Positions 36,401 through 46,634 of a stretch of 64,000 nt of DNA are shown in pieces; the first letter of the stretch is position 1; every line of letters starts with the position of its first letter. The DNA lies in the NCBI GenBank assembly GCA_905250025.1, contig CAJNOJ010000040.1, positions 310,001-374,000 on the forward strand. The letters run 5' to 3'. This DNA comes from Adineta ricciae (lineage: Eukaryota; Rotifera; Eurotatoria; Adinetida; Adinetidae). Below the pieces are notes generated by a model. It was given only the letters and a program-made list of their open reading frames with translations, did no database searches and was not told the origin of the DNA. The translations under genes and the position numbers were made by a program.

Positions 36401-36846
36401 TCTGATTCGACGCATGGATCGAATGGAGTATTCTGTCGGAAATATCGTTGCTCGAGTAAGAACGACTCGAGAATGGAGGATAAAATCTCAAAATTTTGCT
36501 TGCTTAGATTGATGATGTATTAACTAAATTGGAAGGTATGGAGAAAGGTAAAACCAAACGACGTGAAGTTCTACAGAGAATCTTAAATTCCATGAATGAA
36601 GTAAGTTCGTGAAGATCAAAAGTCTCGCATGAGATTTACCATTCATTCAAATGTTTTTAGGATAATCATTTGAGTAAAGAAGCTAAACAAGAACGTTTGG
36701 AAAAGATGATTCGCGAAGAATTAATTGAAAACATTCCAGATCGATTAAGTCCGGGTGCACCAGGTGTGACTTATCGAAGCAGCACGTCAGTACGTCATGA
36801 AGATGACTTCACACGTGCTTCAAGTGGCACAAAAGTCAATCAATAA
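33402..36846 (+). CDS. PKD2: Polycystin-2 (TRPP) cation channel
   Basis: Ca2+-permeable TRPP channel of cilia and ER membranes. The first exon encodes a cytosolic N-terminus; then [22 protein letters not shown] leads to S1 ([14 protein letters not shown]). The polycystin/TOP domain includes [57 protein letters not shown] and YNANINLFC, closing with [13 protein letters not shown]2-S5 follow (for example [19 protein letters not shown]). The pore helix and filter are [10 protein letters not shown], with S6 [19 protein letters not shown]. The C-terminus has two EF loops ([12 protein letters not shown] and [12 protein letters not shown]) and the coiled coil [23 protein letters not shown]. More than ten short introns, all in frame where checked. 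The LGDFD filter is closer to PKD2L1 than to human PKD2 (LGDIN). Confidence 0.96.
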
Positions 36847-37007
36847 GATAATGCAAAGATGAAACTTTCTCTCTTTCGTTTCTGATTATGACCTCCAAAC
36901 GTTTAACGTATATTTATTCATTACAAACGCTTTTGTCGTGTTGTACATGCAATATTCTCTCGACATAATAAATCGTTTCATTTTCGCGCGCAGTCATTCA
37001 TTCGATC

Positions 37008-39728
37008 ATGACGACGTTCTTCTCTTTGTTTAGTGAAGAAGAAAAGAATAGAATTTCAATCTATGAATTGATTCTCTACGGCTTATGTTTGATTCTTATT
37101 TGTACAAGTATGATGTTCTCATTTCCAAAAAAGAAAACTATGTCAACAAGGATGTTTATTCGAAAAGTCAATATTTTTACCTACCGGGAAAAAGTCTGAT
37201 TCAAGGCTTTTTTTAAAATTTATGGCATGATAAATTTTGATAGAATATTTAAAAACATTTCTGTCTGTAATCTCTGTCAAAACATGTTCGAATCATGTCG
37301 ACGTCAAAGAAGACAAGTTCTTTTCTTGTGTTTAGTTAGTTTTGGTCGAACCAATGATTCAACATACTATTTTACAAATATGTTAGCAGAAGCTTTCGTG
37401 ACGTCAAAAACCAAGAATGCAGATTCGTTTAACGACATCGCGCAGAGTGACGGCACTGATTTTTGGAAGGTTTCGCCACTTCACTTTGTCGTTTACTTTT
37501 CATAGGAAATTGTATTTTCATAGGCGATTCAAGGACCGATCTTTTCACGATTGTATAATAATGGATCGAAAGGAAACTATGGGTACATATTGAATGAAAA
37601 TAAAGTTCTCGGTATAGGAAAGACTAGGTTTGATGAAAGATTTCTCGAATGATTTGTTTAGGAGTGGCGCGTTTGAGACAAGTTCGAGTAAATTGATTTT
37701 CTTCAGTTATGTTTGTTCAAACTTCACGATCGAAAGGTCAAAGCCGATTCTTGTAAATTTCATGATAAGTTTAATAAACGAAACTTGACGCATCAATGCT
37801 ATGCTGCTTATACAGTTGATCAAGAAGATCAAAGTCCATTCGGTCTCCGTTTATCGAATGTCTTTACCGCTGATGCGTACGTTTTCCTAAACGCAAATAT
37901 TTCCTCTATGTTCTTCAGATTTCTTTCAGTTGGAATTACATACCTGCTCGTACGACCGGAACATCGAATCATCGAGGTATGGTGTCTCAATATGGAGGCG
38001 GTGGTTATGTGCAATTATTGACTCGAAAGTATGAATGAGAAAGAATTTGAAAGACAGACCATTGTGTTTGACTTAGTGCCACGAGAACAATGAATATATT
38101 GGAAGAATTGAAAAGAAACTCTTGGATTAATCGAGGAACACGAGCGGTATTCTTCGATTTGCTTGTTTACAATCCAAATATTAATCTATTTTGTCATGTA
38201 TGGTAAAACACTCGATAAATTTTTCTTGAAAAAAAAACTTAGAAAAGTCTTTTCAAGTCTTCTTGCTGAATATCCATCCTCAGGCGGTGTTATTCCTACA
38301 GCAGTGATTCGTGCTGTTGAGTTAATTCAAGTCTGTTTACATTTATGTTCTGTTTTATAATCTCATCGAATCATTCTAGTATACATCCATATTTGATTAC
38401 GTCATTCTTGCCTGTGAATTAGCATTTACGTTGATTGTTATCCTTCAAATCCTCGAATGTACCATCAAAGTAAGATTTGTGTTTCATTCAAAGCAAAATC
38501 TCCGTTTCTCATTTCAGATCATTCGGAAGAAACATTTGTTTTTACTCGATGCTTGGGATCTTATCAATCTGATATCGATTATTCTCTCATTAATCTGCAT
38601 TGTCCATGAATTTCTATTTCATTTCTCTACGCGAAAACATCTCAACCAACTACTACAAATCGAAACTGACTATCCGAATTTCAACAATTTATTCACCCTC
38701 AAGCTGAATTTAGATTTCTATCTTGGACTAACTCTCGCATTAACTTGGTTGAAAATTTTCAAATATTTGAACTTAAATCAAACTATGCTCTTACTAAACA
38801 AAACTATATCAACTTGTTTGAATGAACTCATTGCATTCACGTGTATTTTCGTAATTATCTTTCTTACTTATGCACAATTCGGATGGCTTTTCTTTGGAAG
38901 ATATTTAACTGAATGGCGATCATTTTCAAGATCAATGTAATCGATGTTTAATCTTCTCAAATAGAGTTTCCTGTTTTTCTGTATTTTTAGATTTACTCTA
39001 TTCCGAATGATTATCGGAGATTTCGATTTTTATGCTATGTTAAACATAGATGAATATCTCGGCCCATTTTTTCTGTTCAGCTACATTTATTTTGTCTATT
39101 TCGTTCTACTGAACATGTTCCTAGCCATTATCAATCAAACTTATTCTCAAATTGTCTCAGATACCACCTTACAAACATATCAAATTCAAGGATTTCTCAA
39201 ACGTTCACGTGTCGCTGTGACCAAATCCGATCAGAATGAAAATTCAGGTCAAACAAAAACAAATCGCGATGGAGAGAACATGAAACCGAACGCTGAGTAA
39301 GATTAACATGCTTGATCTATTTACCCGACCTGTTGTTTGCTCATGTAGTCATAGTGACAAGAAATCAGGTAGGATGATTGTTGAAAAGTGCTTTGCAAGA
39401 TATTTACCTTTTCAATTATGATCCTTGCGTTGCTATTTTGAGAGCCTTGATTCGATTGCAAAGCATCTGTCATATGTTTTGTTTTTTAAATAAACATGAT
39501 TTTGTGTAACCATAGTGAAAGATTAATCGATATTTACTAGATATCACAACGAAACTTTCGTATGACGAATATTTAATCCTGAATCAATATGTTGATCAAA
39601 TTGAAAGTCAAATTACTGATTATATTAGTAGAATAGAAGAAGTTCTAAACGGCCTTGAAGATTTGCATGAAACAACGAGTGATCGAAAAGAAATTCTCAA
39701 AAAAATAACAATGAAACTTGAAAGTTAA
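37008..39728 (+). CDS. Reduced polycystin-2 paralogue, tandem duplicate
   Basis: A second TRPP channel 160 bp after the first on the same strand, clearly a diverged duplicate. It begins almost at S1 ([18 protein letters not shown]) with no long cytosolic N-terminus. TOP-domain matches are [74 protein letters not shown] and [13 protein letters not shown]2-S5 are present ([39 protein letters not shown]). The pore reads [14 protein letters not shown], with S6 [19 protein letters not shown]. Both EF-hands are absent; the end ([24 protein letters not shown]) keeps only a coiled coil. No break is evident in the traced exons, so it looks expressed-type rather than dead. Some TOP exon joins are approximate. 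Confidence 0.88.
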
Positions 39729-39979
39729 CTTTGGACTCTCTCAATGGTTGGTACGTACTTTGAGTTGAGGCCGGTATGTACATTTTGACGTCAGGAAAAA
39801 AGGAAAAGGTGATATTATGGTTATGAAGATGATAAACATGACACTCGTTAGTTACTCATACTCTTCGTACGACCTGCTTGTTTTGTTTTGTTCGTTCTTT
39901 TCTATTCTCGCTCTCTCTTTTTGCTTCTCTTCGATCGTTATTGATTTCAGTCTGTGTGTGTCAGTCATTTGTTAAAAAT

Positions 39980-40363
39980 ATGTTTCTTAACGACCTATCG
40001 ATCTATTCAATACCGTTAATCGGTATCCTAATTCTTCTCATCAGTATTAGTTCTTCCAAAACCATCCATTTATTCACATATCAATTATCCAGCAAGTCGA
40101 AAAAACAACTGAATGCTACTCAATCGACGACTCAGACTCCAAACTCTCATGTAGCCATTCCAGTCAGTTCACATCCTCAATTAGATAGTGTTGATTGTCG
40201 ATCTCGGCCCATAACATTAACATTGAATGATGATGACGATGACGAAGATTTGATCCAATCAGATATTTCGTCGATATCCGTGACCAATTTCTGCGACAAC
40301 AGTTCAATTGAATTACGTCTCGATCAAGATCTCGGTGATGATGATGAAGATAATGATTTATAG
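39980..40363 (+). CDS. Small acidic single-pass membrane protein, unrecognised
   Basis: A 127-residue frame starting MFLNDLSIYS. A hydrophobic helix (SIPLIGILILLISIS, residues ~8-24) is followed by a basic patch (KSKKQ), a Ser/Thr/Pro linker and an acidic tail with DDDDDED and LGDDDEDNDL. An in-frame upstream Met at 39878 would add a Leu/Ser/Phe-rich leader; the internal start is preferred because that leader lies in low-complexity sequence. AATAAA lies at about 40416. It converges on the phosphatase gene (58 bp between stops). No family recognised. Confidence 0.45.
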   Translation: MFLNDLSIYSIPLIGILILLISISSSKTIHLFTYQLSSKSKKQLNATQSTTQTPNSHVAIPVSSHPQLDSVDCRSRPITLTLNDDDDDEDLIQSDISSISVTNFCDNSSIELRLDQDLGDDDEDNDL

Positions 40364-40421
40364 AGAAATTTCCAATGTCTTTCATTAATTATTTGTATTT
40401 ATTTATGAAAAATAATAAAAC

Positions 40422-41249
40422 TCATTCATTTGTCACATGTTTATGTTCAAATTCGCTCAATGTTTCAATTGGATTATCTTCTTTGGCAAGAGATTTTCCG
40501 GCACTTTCAGATTGAATTTCTCGAGTTTGGATTAGATCCTTTTCGTAACGAATCAATTGTAATAGAAAACCATCGTTTGGACAGATCGAAGGACGTTTTT
40601 CAACGAGAAAGCCATAAGCGTCCGTCAATGTATTGTGATGATACTTCATTAGATAAGCAAGAACGATTGTTGCCGATCGTGATATGCCTGAAACAAGGTA
40701 TTATCTCAAAGAGATGAATAATTGATATCGAATTCAATACCAGCAGCACAATGTACCAAACAGCGTTCTTTCTTCTCATAAAATTCGTGTAGTAATTCAT
40801 TTGTTCGATCGAAATGCTAAAGAAAGTGAAGTTTTAGTTCGAATTTAGGTTTGAAATGAATTCGATACCTGTCGGATATTTGTTACTGAGTTATCGCTTA
40901 ATGGAATGTGAGTAATACTGAAATTATCTGGGTCAAGTCGAGTGATTTCCCAATCACATACATTCAAAATATGTTCTAAACCGAATAGTTGGAAAGTCTA
41001 TGAAGATAAACCTATTCTATTGAGCTTACTGATTTGTAATTCTTCAAGCAATGTCTGATTGTTAGCATGTTCAAAATCTCCCAAGAACAGAAAATCATCG
41101 AGAACAATCGATGGTCCGCCTATCGTCAGATATGCTCGATTATCATTCGAATTACGAATCGCTTCAATCTCCTGCATTCTTGCAAGTTCATCGCTAGTGA
41201 TACTTCTCATCACATTATTTCCGATTGGATCTAGTAAGGGTGCAAACAT
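40422..41249 (-). CDS. Dual-specificity protein phosphatase (atypical DUSP)
   Basis: Removes phosphate from Tyr and Ser/Thr residues. N-terminal exon: MFAPLLDPIGNNVMRSITSD, then IVLDDFLFLGDFEHANNQTLLEELQI, the first part of the DSP fold. Later exons give FGLEHILNVCDWEI, FSITHIPLSDNSVTNIRQ (with the general-acid Asp of the D-loop) and HFDRTNELLHEFYEKKERC. The P-loop HCAAGISRS is split by an intron, and AYLMKYHHNTLTDAY plus RPSICPNDGFLLQL complete the domain. Cys and Arg of the signature are intact. Oddity near 41000: between LEELQI and TFQLFG the only GT...AG interval is 32 nt, which would shift the frame, and reading straight through meets an in-frame TAG at 40998-41000. So this junction is unresolved (atypical splice, assembly error or broken allele). 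Confidence 0.83.
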
Positions 41250-42219
41250 TGCAATTTACAATTAGAAAAAAAACAATCTATAATGGAAAAGTAAGATGGT
41301 TGGAGGACTTGTCGTATTTGGTCATGCAACGTTGCTCTGAATGTTACAGCTGCAGGGTAAAAACAACTCTACAATGGAAAGTGCGTTTTGGTTTCTAAGA
41401 TGCAGTTTCACCATCTATTGAGAAGCAAATGTTAGTGATGTATAAACGCAACCGCTATGTCACTGAATGCCTATTAGTTCTTATCATACTGTCTTATCTA
41501 CGTAAAATTTTAAGCAAGGGGAGAAAATTTTATGGTTATCGATCATGCTTTCCTTTAGAAATGGTTAGTTTATGAAAAAAAATCGCAACTCTCCATTTGC
41601 TTTGATCGTTTCTAATATTCTGTTTCGTTATGAACATTCAGCTGTGTTTCTTCTGTTGGGATCTTGTTCAAATGGTACATTCGATTCATCAGTTGTATTT
41701 TTTCGATCATATGAATAAAAATTTATGCCAAAAGCAATAAAAATAAGTGATTAATCCCTTTTTTCTCGTCATAAACTTTGACATTTTCTTTTGCAATTGA
41801 TTTATCAACGAACGAACAAACAAGTACATGCGTACGATGATTGGTCAGATCATCCACCAATTAAATCATTACGTTTGACCTTTACAAAGAAGTATTCATG
41901 CACATGATTAAATACGTTGATACCAGGAAACAGAAAGCATCTTCATTCTAAAAAATTTCTCTTTCTTCACCTTTGTTTCAATTTTCAATTGTCATCCTAA
42001 TCTCACGAGAATATCTCTTAGAGGCATAAGTCGTTGAGTGATGGTGTCTACTTGACAGAATTTTTTTGCTACTACAAAATCAATCAATCAATAAGATCTT
42101 TCGGTTTATATACATTGAACTAGGACATCAATCTTTTAGGTTGAAGACATCATTTGCTGAGTTTTTACATCCAATGCTGTTCTTTGTTTGTTCATCTTAA
42201 AACCAATCGTTGACCAAAC
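41250..42219. other. Intergenic, divergent promoter region
   Basis: AT-rich spacer between the phosphatase (-) and the SSBP gene (+). Short frames only; nothing recognised. Confidence 0.5.
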
Positions 42220-44262
42220 ATGTACGGCAAAAATAAAGGTGTTAGCGCACCCTCGGATATGCATGCGAAAGACAAGTAAACTTGATGGATTGTTCTGCGT
42301 ATATGTTCGTTAAATATGTTCGTTTGTTCATGTAGATTGAATTTATATGTCTACGAATATTTGTACCATATTGGTGCATCGAAGGCAGCTCAGGGATTTT
42401 GTGCGGATGTAAGTTTGATATTCTGTTTGTGAGATAGAAGGAAAAATTATGTTTTTTTATAGATGAAATGGGAACAGAATAAAATGTCACTTGGCGAAGC
42501 ACCAGGATTTTTATTCAGTTGGTGGTGGTAAGTAACAGTCAGCGAGAAAAGTTCCATTTACAGTCATTTTTTTCTCTTCTCTAGCGTTTTTTGGGATTTG
42601 TACAGTGCGGCACCGGAACGTCGAGAACAACATCCTCATTCTGAAGAAGCAAAAGCATTTCATGATTATGTAATGTTCTTTTTGTTTTCGGTTTCAGCTG
42701 ATCTATGGAAATGCTCAATTTTGATTTTAGGGTTTTATAAATTCCAATTACGCTCCTAATGGTATTCCTCCTCAAGTATGAAACTATGCGAATTAGTCTG
42801 CCTTTTTTAATCAAATCTTTTCATTAATTTCAGTCGAACGTAAATCCAAATGCTCCACCACCAATGCCAATGAATGTCAATGAAGGAATGCATAATCCAG
42901 GTGTTCCTTTTTTTCCAGTAAGAAAGTCTTGTTGTGATAGTTTCGAAAATAATGTACATCTATTTTTGTGATGTAGCCGCCAGGACAGCCAATCATGAAT
43001 CAAGTAAAATTATTATCATACCTGTTGCTCGTCATTAAAACATGTTACTTTTTTTAGTATTCTCGTTATCCAAATGCACCTCCACGTTCACTTGTTCGAC
43101 TGCCATCTCAATCAGATTATCCGGTACGAACAGAAAAACACTAAAAGCAAATGAATACTATTTTTTTCTTGTATGTTCAGGGTGGACCCAACGGAGGACC
43201 TTTAATGCCACCTCAAATGGATGTTGGTCGAAATGGTAAATAATAGAATAGAATAGAATACGATGTGAAGTAAGTTTTTTTTTAAATTTAGGCTTACGTA
43301 TGACATCACCGGGCGCTCGATTACCACCGAATTCAATGGGTCATCCAGGTCCAGGTGGACCACCACCTCCTAATGCATATCGACCTCAAGGTATGCCACC
43401 CTCAATGTCACCATCGATGAATCAAACTGGTCCACGAATGTATATGACTAATTCACCTGGGGTAGGCATCCTCGATTATGTCTTTACCAACTGATGATAA
43501 ATATATATATATATATATATCCATATAGGTTGGAGGTTATTCTTCATCGTCGCCTGCTCCTTACGGTGTACGTATTAAAACGATTTTCGTAACTTTTGTT
43601 TTTGCCATATGATTCCTATCTCGCATTCGACTTACACTAGAATATTTTTGTATCGATTAAAATTTCAATTCTAGACTCCATGTCCTACTGGTCATGCACC
43701 GACGACACCCATGATGCCAAGTCCTCAAGACGCAAATGGTGGAGAAATGACACCTTATGGCATGCGACCGATGCCTGGAGGAATGCCACCAGGACCCAAT
43801 CCAATGGTACATACAGTACAGGCTTACTTGTAAAACAAGCACATCTCTGAACATCTGCTTTTGTCCGTTTAGTATGATCCACATTTATCTCACATGCCGT
43901 CGATGCCACCGGATATGTCCCATCACGGTCCAATTAATGGTATGTGTTCGTACTAAGCTATCATTGCATAAGATTGATTGAATTCTATAGGCGATTATGA
44001 TCAACAAATGAAACAATCACCCGGTCAGCAACAACAACAACAGCAACAACAACAACAGCAACAACAGCAACAACAACAACAACAACAAGCACCACCTCCA
44101 TCTTCAGACGTACCTAATTTCAATTACAATGAAGATCAAACTAGCGATACTAATGCTATCTTGAAACTGAAAGAATCAATGCAAGAAGAAGTAAAAAAGT
44201 TTGATAAAACGCCTAGTAACTCAAATAACGATGATTATAATCACTATACTGGTATTGGTTAA
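42220..44262 (+). CDS. SSBP3: SSBP2/3/4-type co-regulator (LUFS domain, Chip/LDB partner)
   Basis: Animal SSBP2/3/4 (Ssdp) proteins bind LDB1/Chip and serve Wnt and LIM-homeodomain transcription complexes. The N-terminal LUFS/LisH domain is spread over four exons: [61 protein letters not shown] and [28 protein letters not shown]. These match the human protein closely, including GEPPGFLHSWWCVFWDLY. The rest is Pro/Gly/Met-rich ([33 protein letters not shown]-like [13 protein letters not shown]), as in the family. A 21-residue poly-Gln tract (44026-44088) sits near the end. The C-terminus carries [19 protein letters not shown], not the vertebrate ending. About 13 short introns. The symbol denotes the SSBP2/3/4 group, not a specific vertebrate member. 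Confidence 0.92.
43241..43261. repeat. (AATAG)n short tandem repeat
   Basis: Three to four copies of a pentamer in an SSBP intron. Confidence 0.7.
43500..43520. repeat. (AT)n microsatellite
   Basis: Pure AT dinucleotide run inside an SSBP-gene intron. Confidence 0.9.
44026..44088 (+). repeat. CAA/CAG coding repeat (poly-Gln)
   Basis: Twenty-one consecutive Gln codons, mixed CAA and CAG, in the last exon of the SSBP gene. Mixed codons suggest a stable rather than freshly expanded tract. Confidence 0.95.
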
Positions 44263-45005
44263 CAGCACAAGAACATCCGTAAACACACACAATCATATAT
44301 ACATAAATGCATATATTAAAAAACATTCTGATAAGGAAAATCTCATTCTGTTTACTTAGTTTGTATTCTTGCTTCTTCTTTTTCTCAGTATGAATCAATT
44401 GAATGAGGATCTATTTCCCCCTCCCAATCTCTTTTTTACAATGTAGAATATTCTTTTTGTGAGTGCGTTTGTAAGGGCGAAAAACAGTACAAGAAAGCAA
44501 AACAAACTGAAGAACCTCGTCGTTGAATCTACACTCTTCTGTTCGTATTTACACTTTATTCGCAAATGTTCTCCTTAACATATTGTTCATCGAACATTCC
44601 CCTGAGAAACGAAGCTGAAATATGGATATTACGTGCGACGAGTCTTCCGACAACAAATTAATATGATGTGGTTTAACCTTCTCTAAAAGAAAAAAAACAA
44701 GCATCTTCTTTTTTTTCGTGTGTCTATATTGTTTGTGTCATGTACATTTTTCTGTTCAACTATGCGTGCGTGTGTGTGTGTGTACAAGCAAATTTGTCTT
44801 CTTATATTTATCCTTAAATATACATATTTCAAATGATCTACATCTTTTTATTTTTCGAATACTGTTTCCTCAGGGAAGAGTCGTCAAAGATAAAGTGCGT
44901 TGTTTTTCATGTTGGATTAGATAGTCTTCTACTGATTTCTTATAGATTGAGTTCTAGTTAGGCAACTTTCTCACTACATTTTGATTCTATAGTTCTCTTG
45001 ATGCT
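44263..45005. other. Intergenic, 3' flank
   Basis: T-rich 3' flank of the SSBP gene and downstream region of the minus-strand SNARE-like gene. A short (GT)n run at about 44767-44782. No gene seen. Confidence 0.5.
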
Positions 45006-45521
45006 TTATACTAATCCTCTATCACGCATTAACTGTACAATCATATAACCAACTACGAAGGAGAACGCAGTAAGACAAATAAGAAGAGCGATTTTGAACA
45101 TATACGAGAGTTTTCTTCTTCTGCTTTGCTCTTGTTTGAGACGTTTTGATGATGAGTGTTCAAATTCAGCAGATGTCGTTTCCAGATCTCGTGTTTTCTG
45201 GTTTAATGTAGTTAGATGTGGTAATCGTTGAGTTTGTAATGAGGAAATATTCCGTTGAAGACCAGTTTGCACATCAACAGCTCGTTGATTTAGTCTCGCG
45301 ACTTGTTCAGTTAATGGTAAGCTCGTTTGTTTACTTGTAGATGATTGTGATTGATGAAGTTTAACACGTGAACGCGTAGGAAAGAATAATTGCGTTAAAC
45401 GATTGTTTTTCTGCGATTTTAGACGTTTCAGAGATGATTTCTGGTCATTAGGATAGATAGATTTTATTTTTCTACTATTGTCTAATCGTAGCTGCTCACA
45501 TGCTGTTGATGATTCCGTCAT
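45006..45521 (-). CDS. R-SNARE-like tail-anchored protein
   Basis: A 171-residue frame from MTESSTACEQLRLDNS. Residues ~70-130 form a coiled coil. RLPHLTTLNQKTRDLETTSAEF aligns gap-free with the second half of VAMP/synaptobrevin SNARE motifs ([22 protein letters not shown]): an Arg at 99 falls on the zero layer, Leu103/106/113 and Phe120 on the heptad layers. Basic residues (RLKQEQSRRRK) then precede a C-terminal TM anchor (141-164) with a short lumenal end, as in VAMPs. There is no longin domain. If real, it would pair with Q-SNAREs in membrane fusion. The assignment is from hand alignment only. It could instead be the last exon of the coiled-coil gene upstream through an in-frame GT...AG intron. 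Confidence 0.55.
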   Translation of the reverse strand: MTESSTACEQLRLDNSRKIKSIYPNDQKSSLKRLKSQKNNRLTQLFFPTRSRVKLHQSQSSTSKQTSLPLTEQVARLNQRAVDVQTGLQRNISSLQTQRLPHLTTLNQKTRDLETTSAEFEHSSSKRLKQEQSRRRKLSYMFKIALLICLTAFSFVVGYMIVQLMRDRGLV

Positions 45522-45644
45522 TAGAAACTCAAGAATAAAGAACACTTGAAAAATAGTATAGAAGTTTTAGAAATTTGAACTCTTTTTGTTACTTGGACAA
45601 CAAAAAGAAATAATTTGTTATACTAATAAATATCCTGTTTTTTG

Positions 45645-46326
45645 TTAACAAAGGTGTGTTTGAATCCATTTCATTTCTTCAAGTTTATAGTAAGGGCATG
45701 TCCGTTGGTATGAGAGAATATTTGGAATGAATGGTATCCGATCGAAATGAGATTTTTTCTCTTGAGCAACTCGTGAGTGTTCGTTTTCTTGAAACTTCGT
45801 CAGTTTTTCAATGTCCGATAGTTTAACAAACCGATCTCTTAAGTTCTTACTTAGAATATTCGATTTTTTCATCGTGTCGTCCTTTGTCGTCGTAATTTGT
45901 TCGTTCAAGCATGAGTACAAAACATCGAGTCGATCAGCTTCATCACGAATATTTTTAGAATACGAAATAATTTTAGCCTACATGTTTTCATTATCCAATT
46001 GTTTCTTTCTCTCCATTGTAACTTACTCGATGTTGAGCACTAGAAGTAAATTCATGTTTTTTCGAATAAGTATTATAAATCATAAGTGCTGTTACGGCGT
46101 TGATCTCTTCTGCTAAGTGTGCAGGTTGCTCTTCATCTTCTTTTTTCTTATTTTCTTCTACTTGTACTTTTGAAATCTTTCGCTCTGTGCATTTAGATGA
46201 TGAAACTACGCCCAGTTTAACAAAACAATCGTCTTTATCGATCGTTCTCGGTTTTTCTCTCTGACGAGTTGGATTTCTTGAATATTGACGATTAACTTCT
46301 TCATCACCGATTTCCAATCGACCCAT
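45645..46326 (-). CDS. Coiled-coil protein, unrecognised, two exons
   Basis: Begins MGRLEIGDEEVNRQYSRN; longer in-frame starts exist but would add unlikely hydrophobic sequence. The first exon is charged (VQVEENKKKEDEEQPAHLAEE) and ends SSAQHR. A 54-nt intron (GTAAGT...ATGTAG, about 46024-45977) joins AKIISYSKNIRDEADRLDVLY. The second exon is coiled-coil-like and ends KWIQTHLC. Total about 210 residues. An alternative donor (T|GTTAAC, just before the stop) joins in frame to the R-SNARE-like exon beginning at about 45547, which would give one protein of about 390 residues. Shares a 309-bp divergent promoter region with PXK. No family recognised. Confidence 0.5.
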
Positions 46327-46634
46327 GACGAGAAAAGTGAAAAATAAATATGCAAAAATGCTATGACAAATAGAGCGGGGCATTGTTATTTGAAAATAGT
46401 CTTTTATATTTAATAACTGACTAAGTCCCTTGTATTCACTGACTAATAGCATAAGACAGATGCATGACAAACATTGTGTCGTCAAAATTTTCTTCATTGG
46501 ATAATAAAAAAACTTGTTTTTTCTCGTTCTTGACATATTTTGCTTTTTGTTTTCATTCCTCTTATTTTCTTTTATGTGTTCATCTGTGTATCTTTCTCCT
46601 TTTTTTTCAGATCGATGACTTAGACATAAAATAA

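Noticed and set aside
44026-44088. Pathological repeat expansion
   Set aside because: Twenty-one Gln with mixed CAA/CAG codons is ordinary for a Gln-rich co-regulator.
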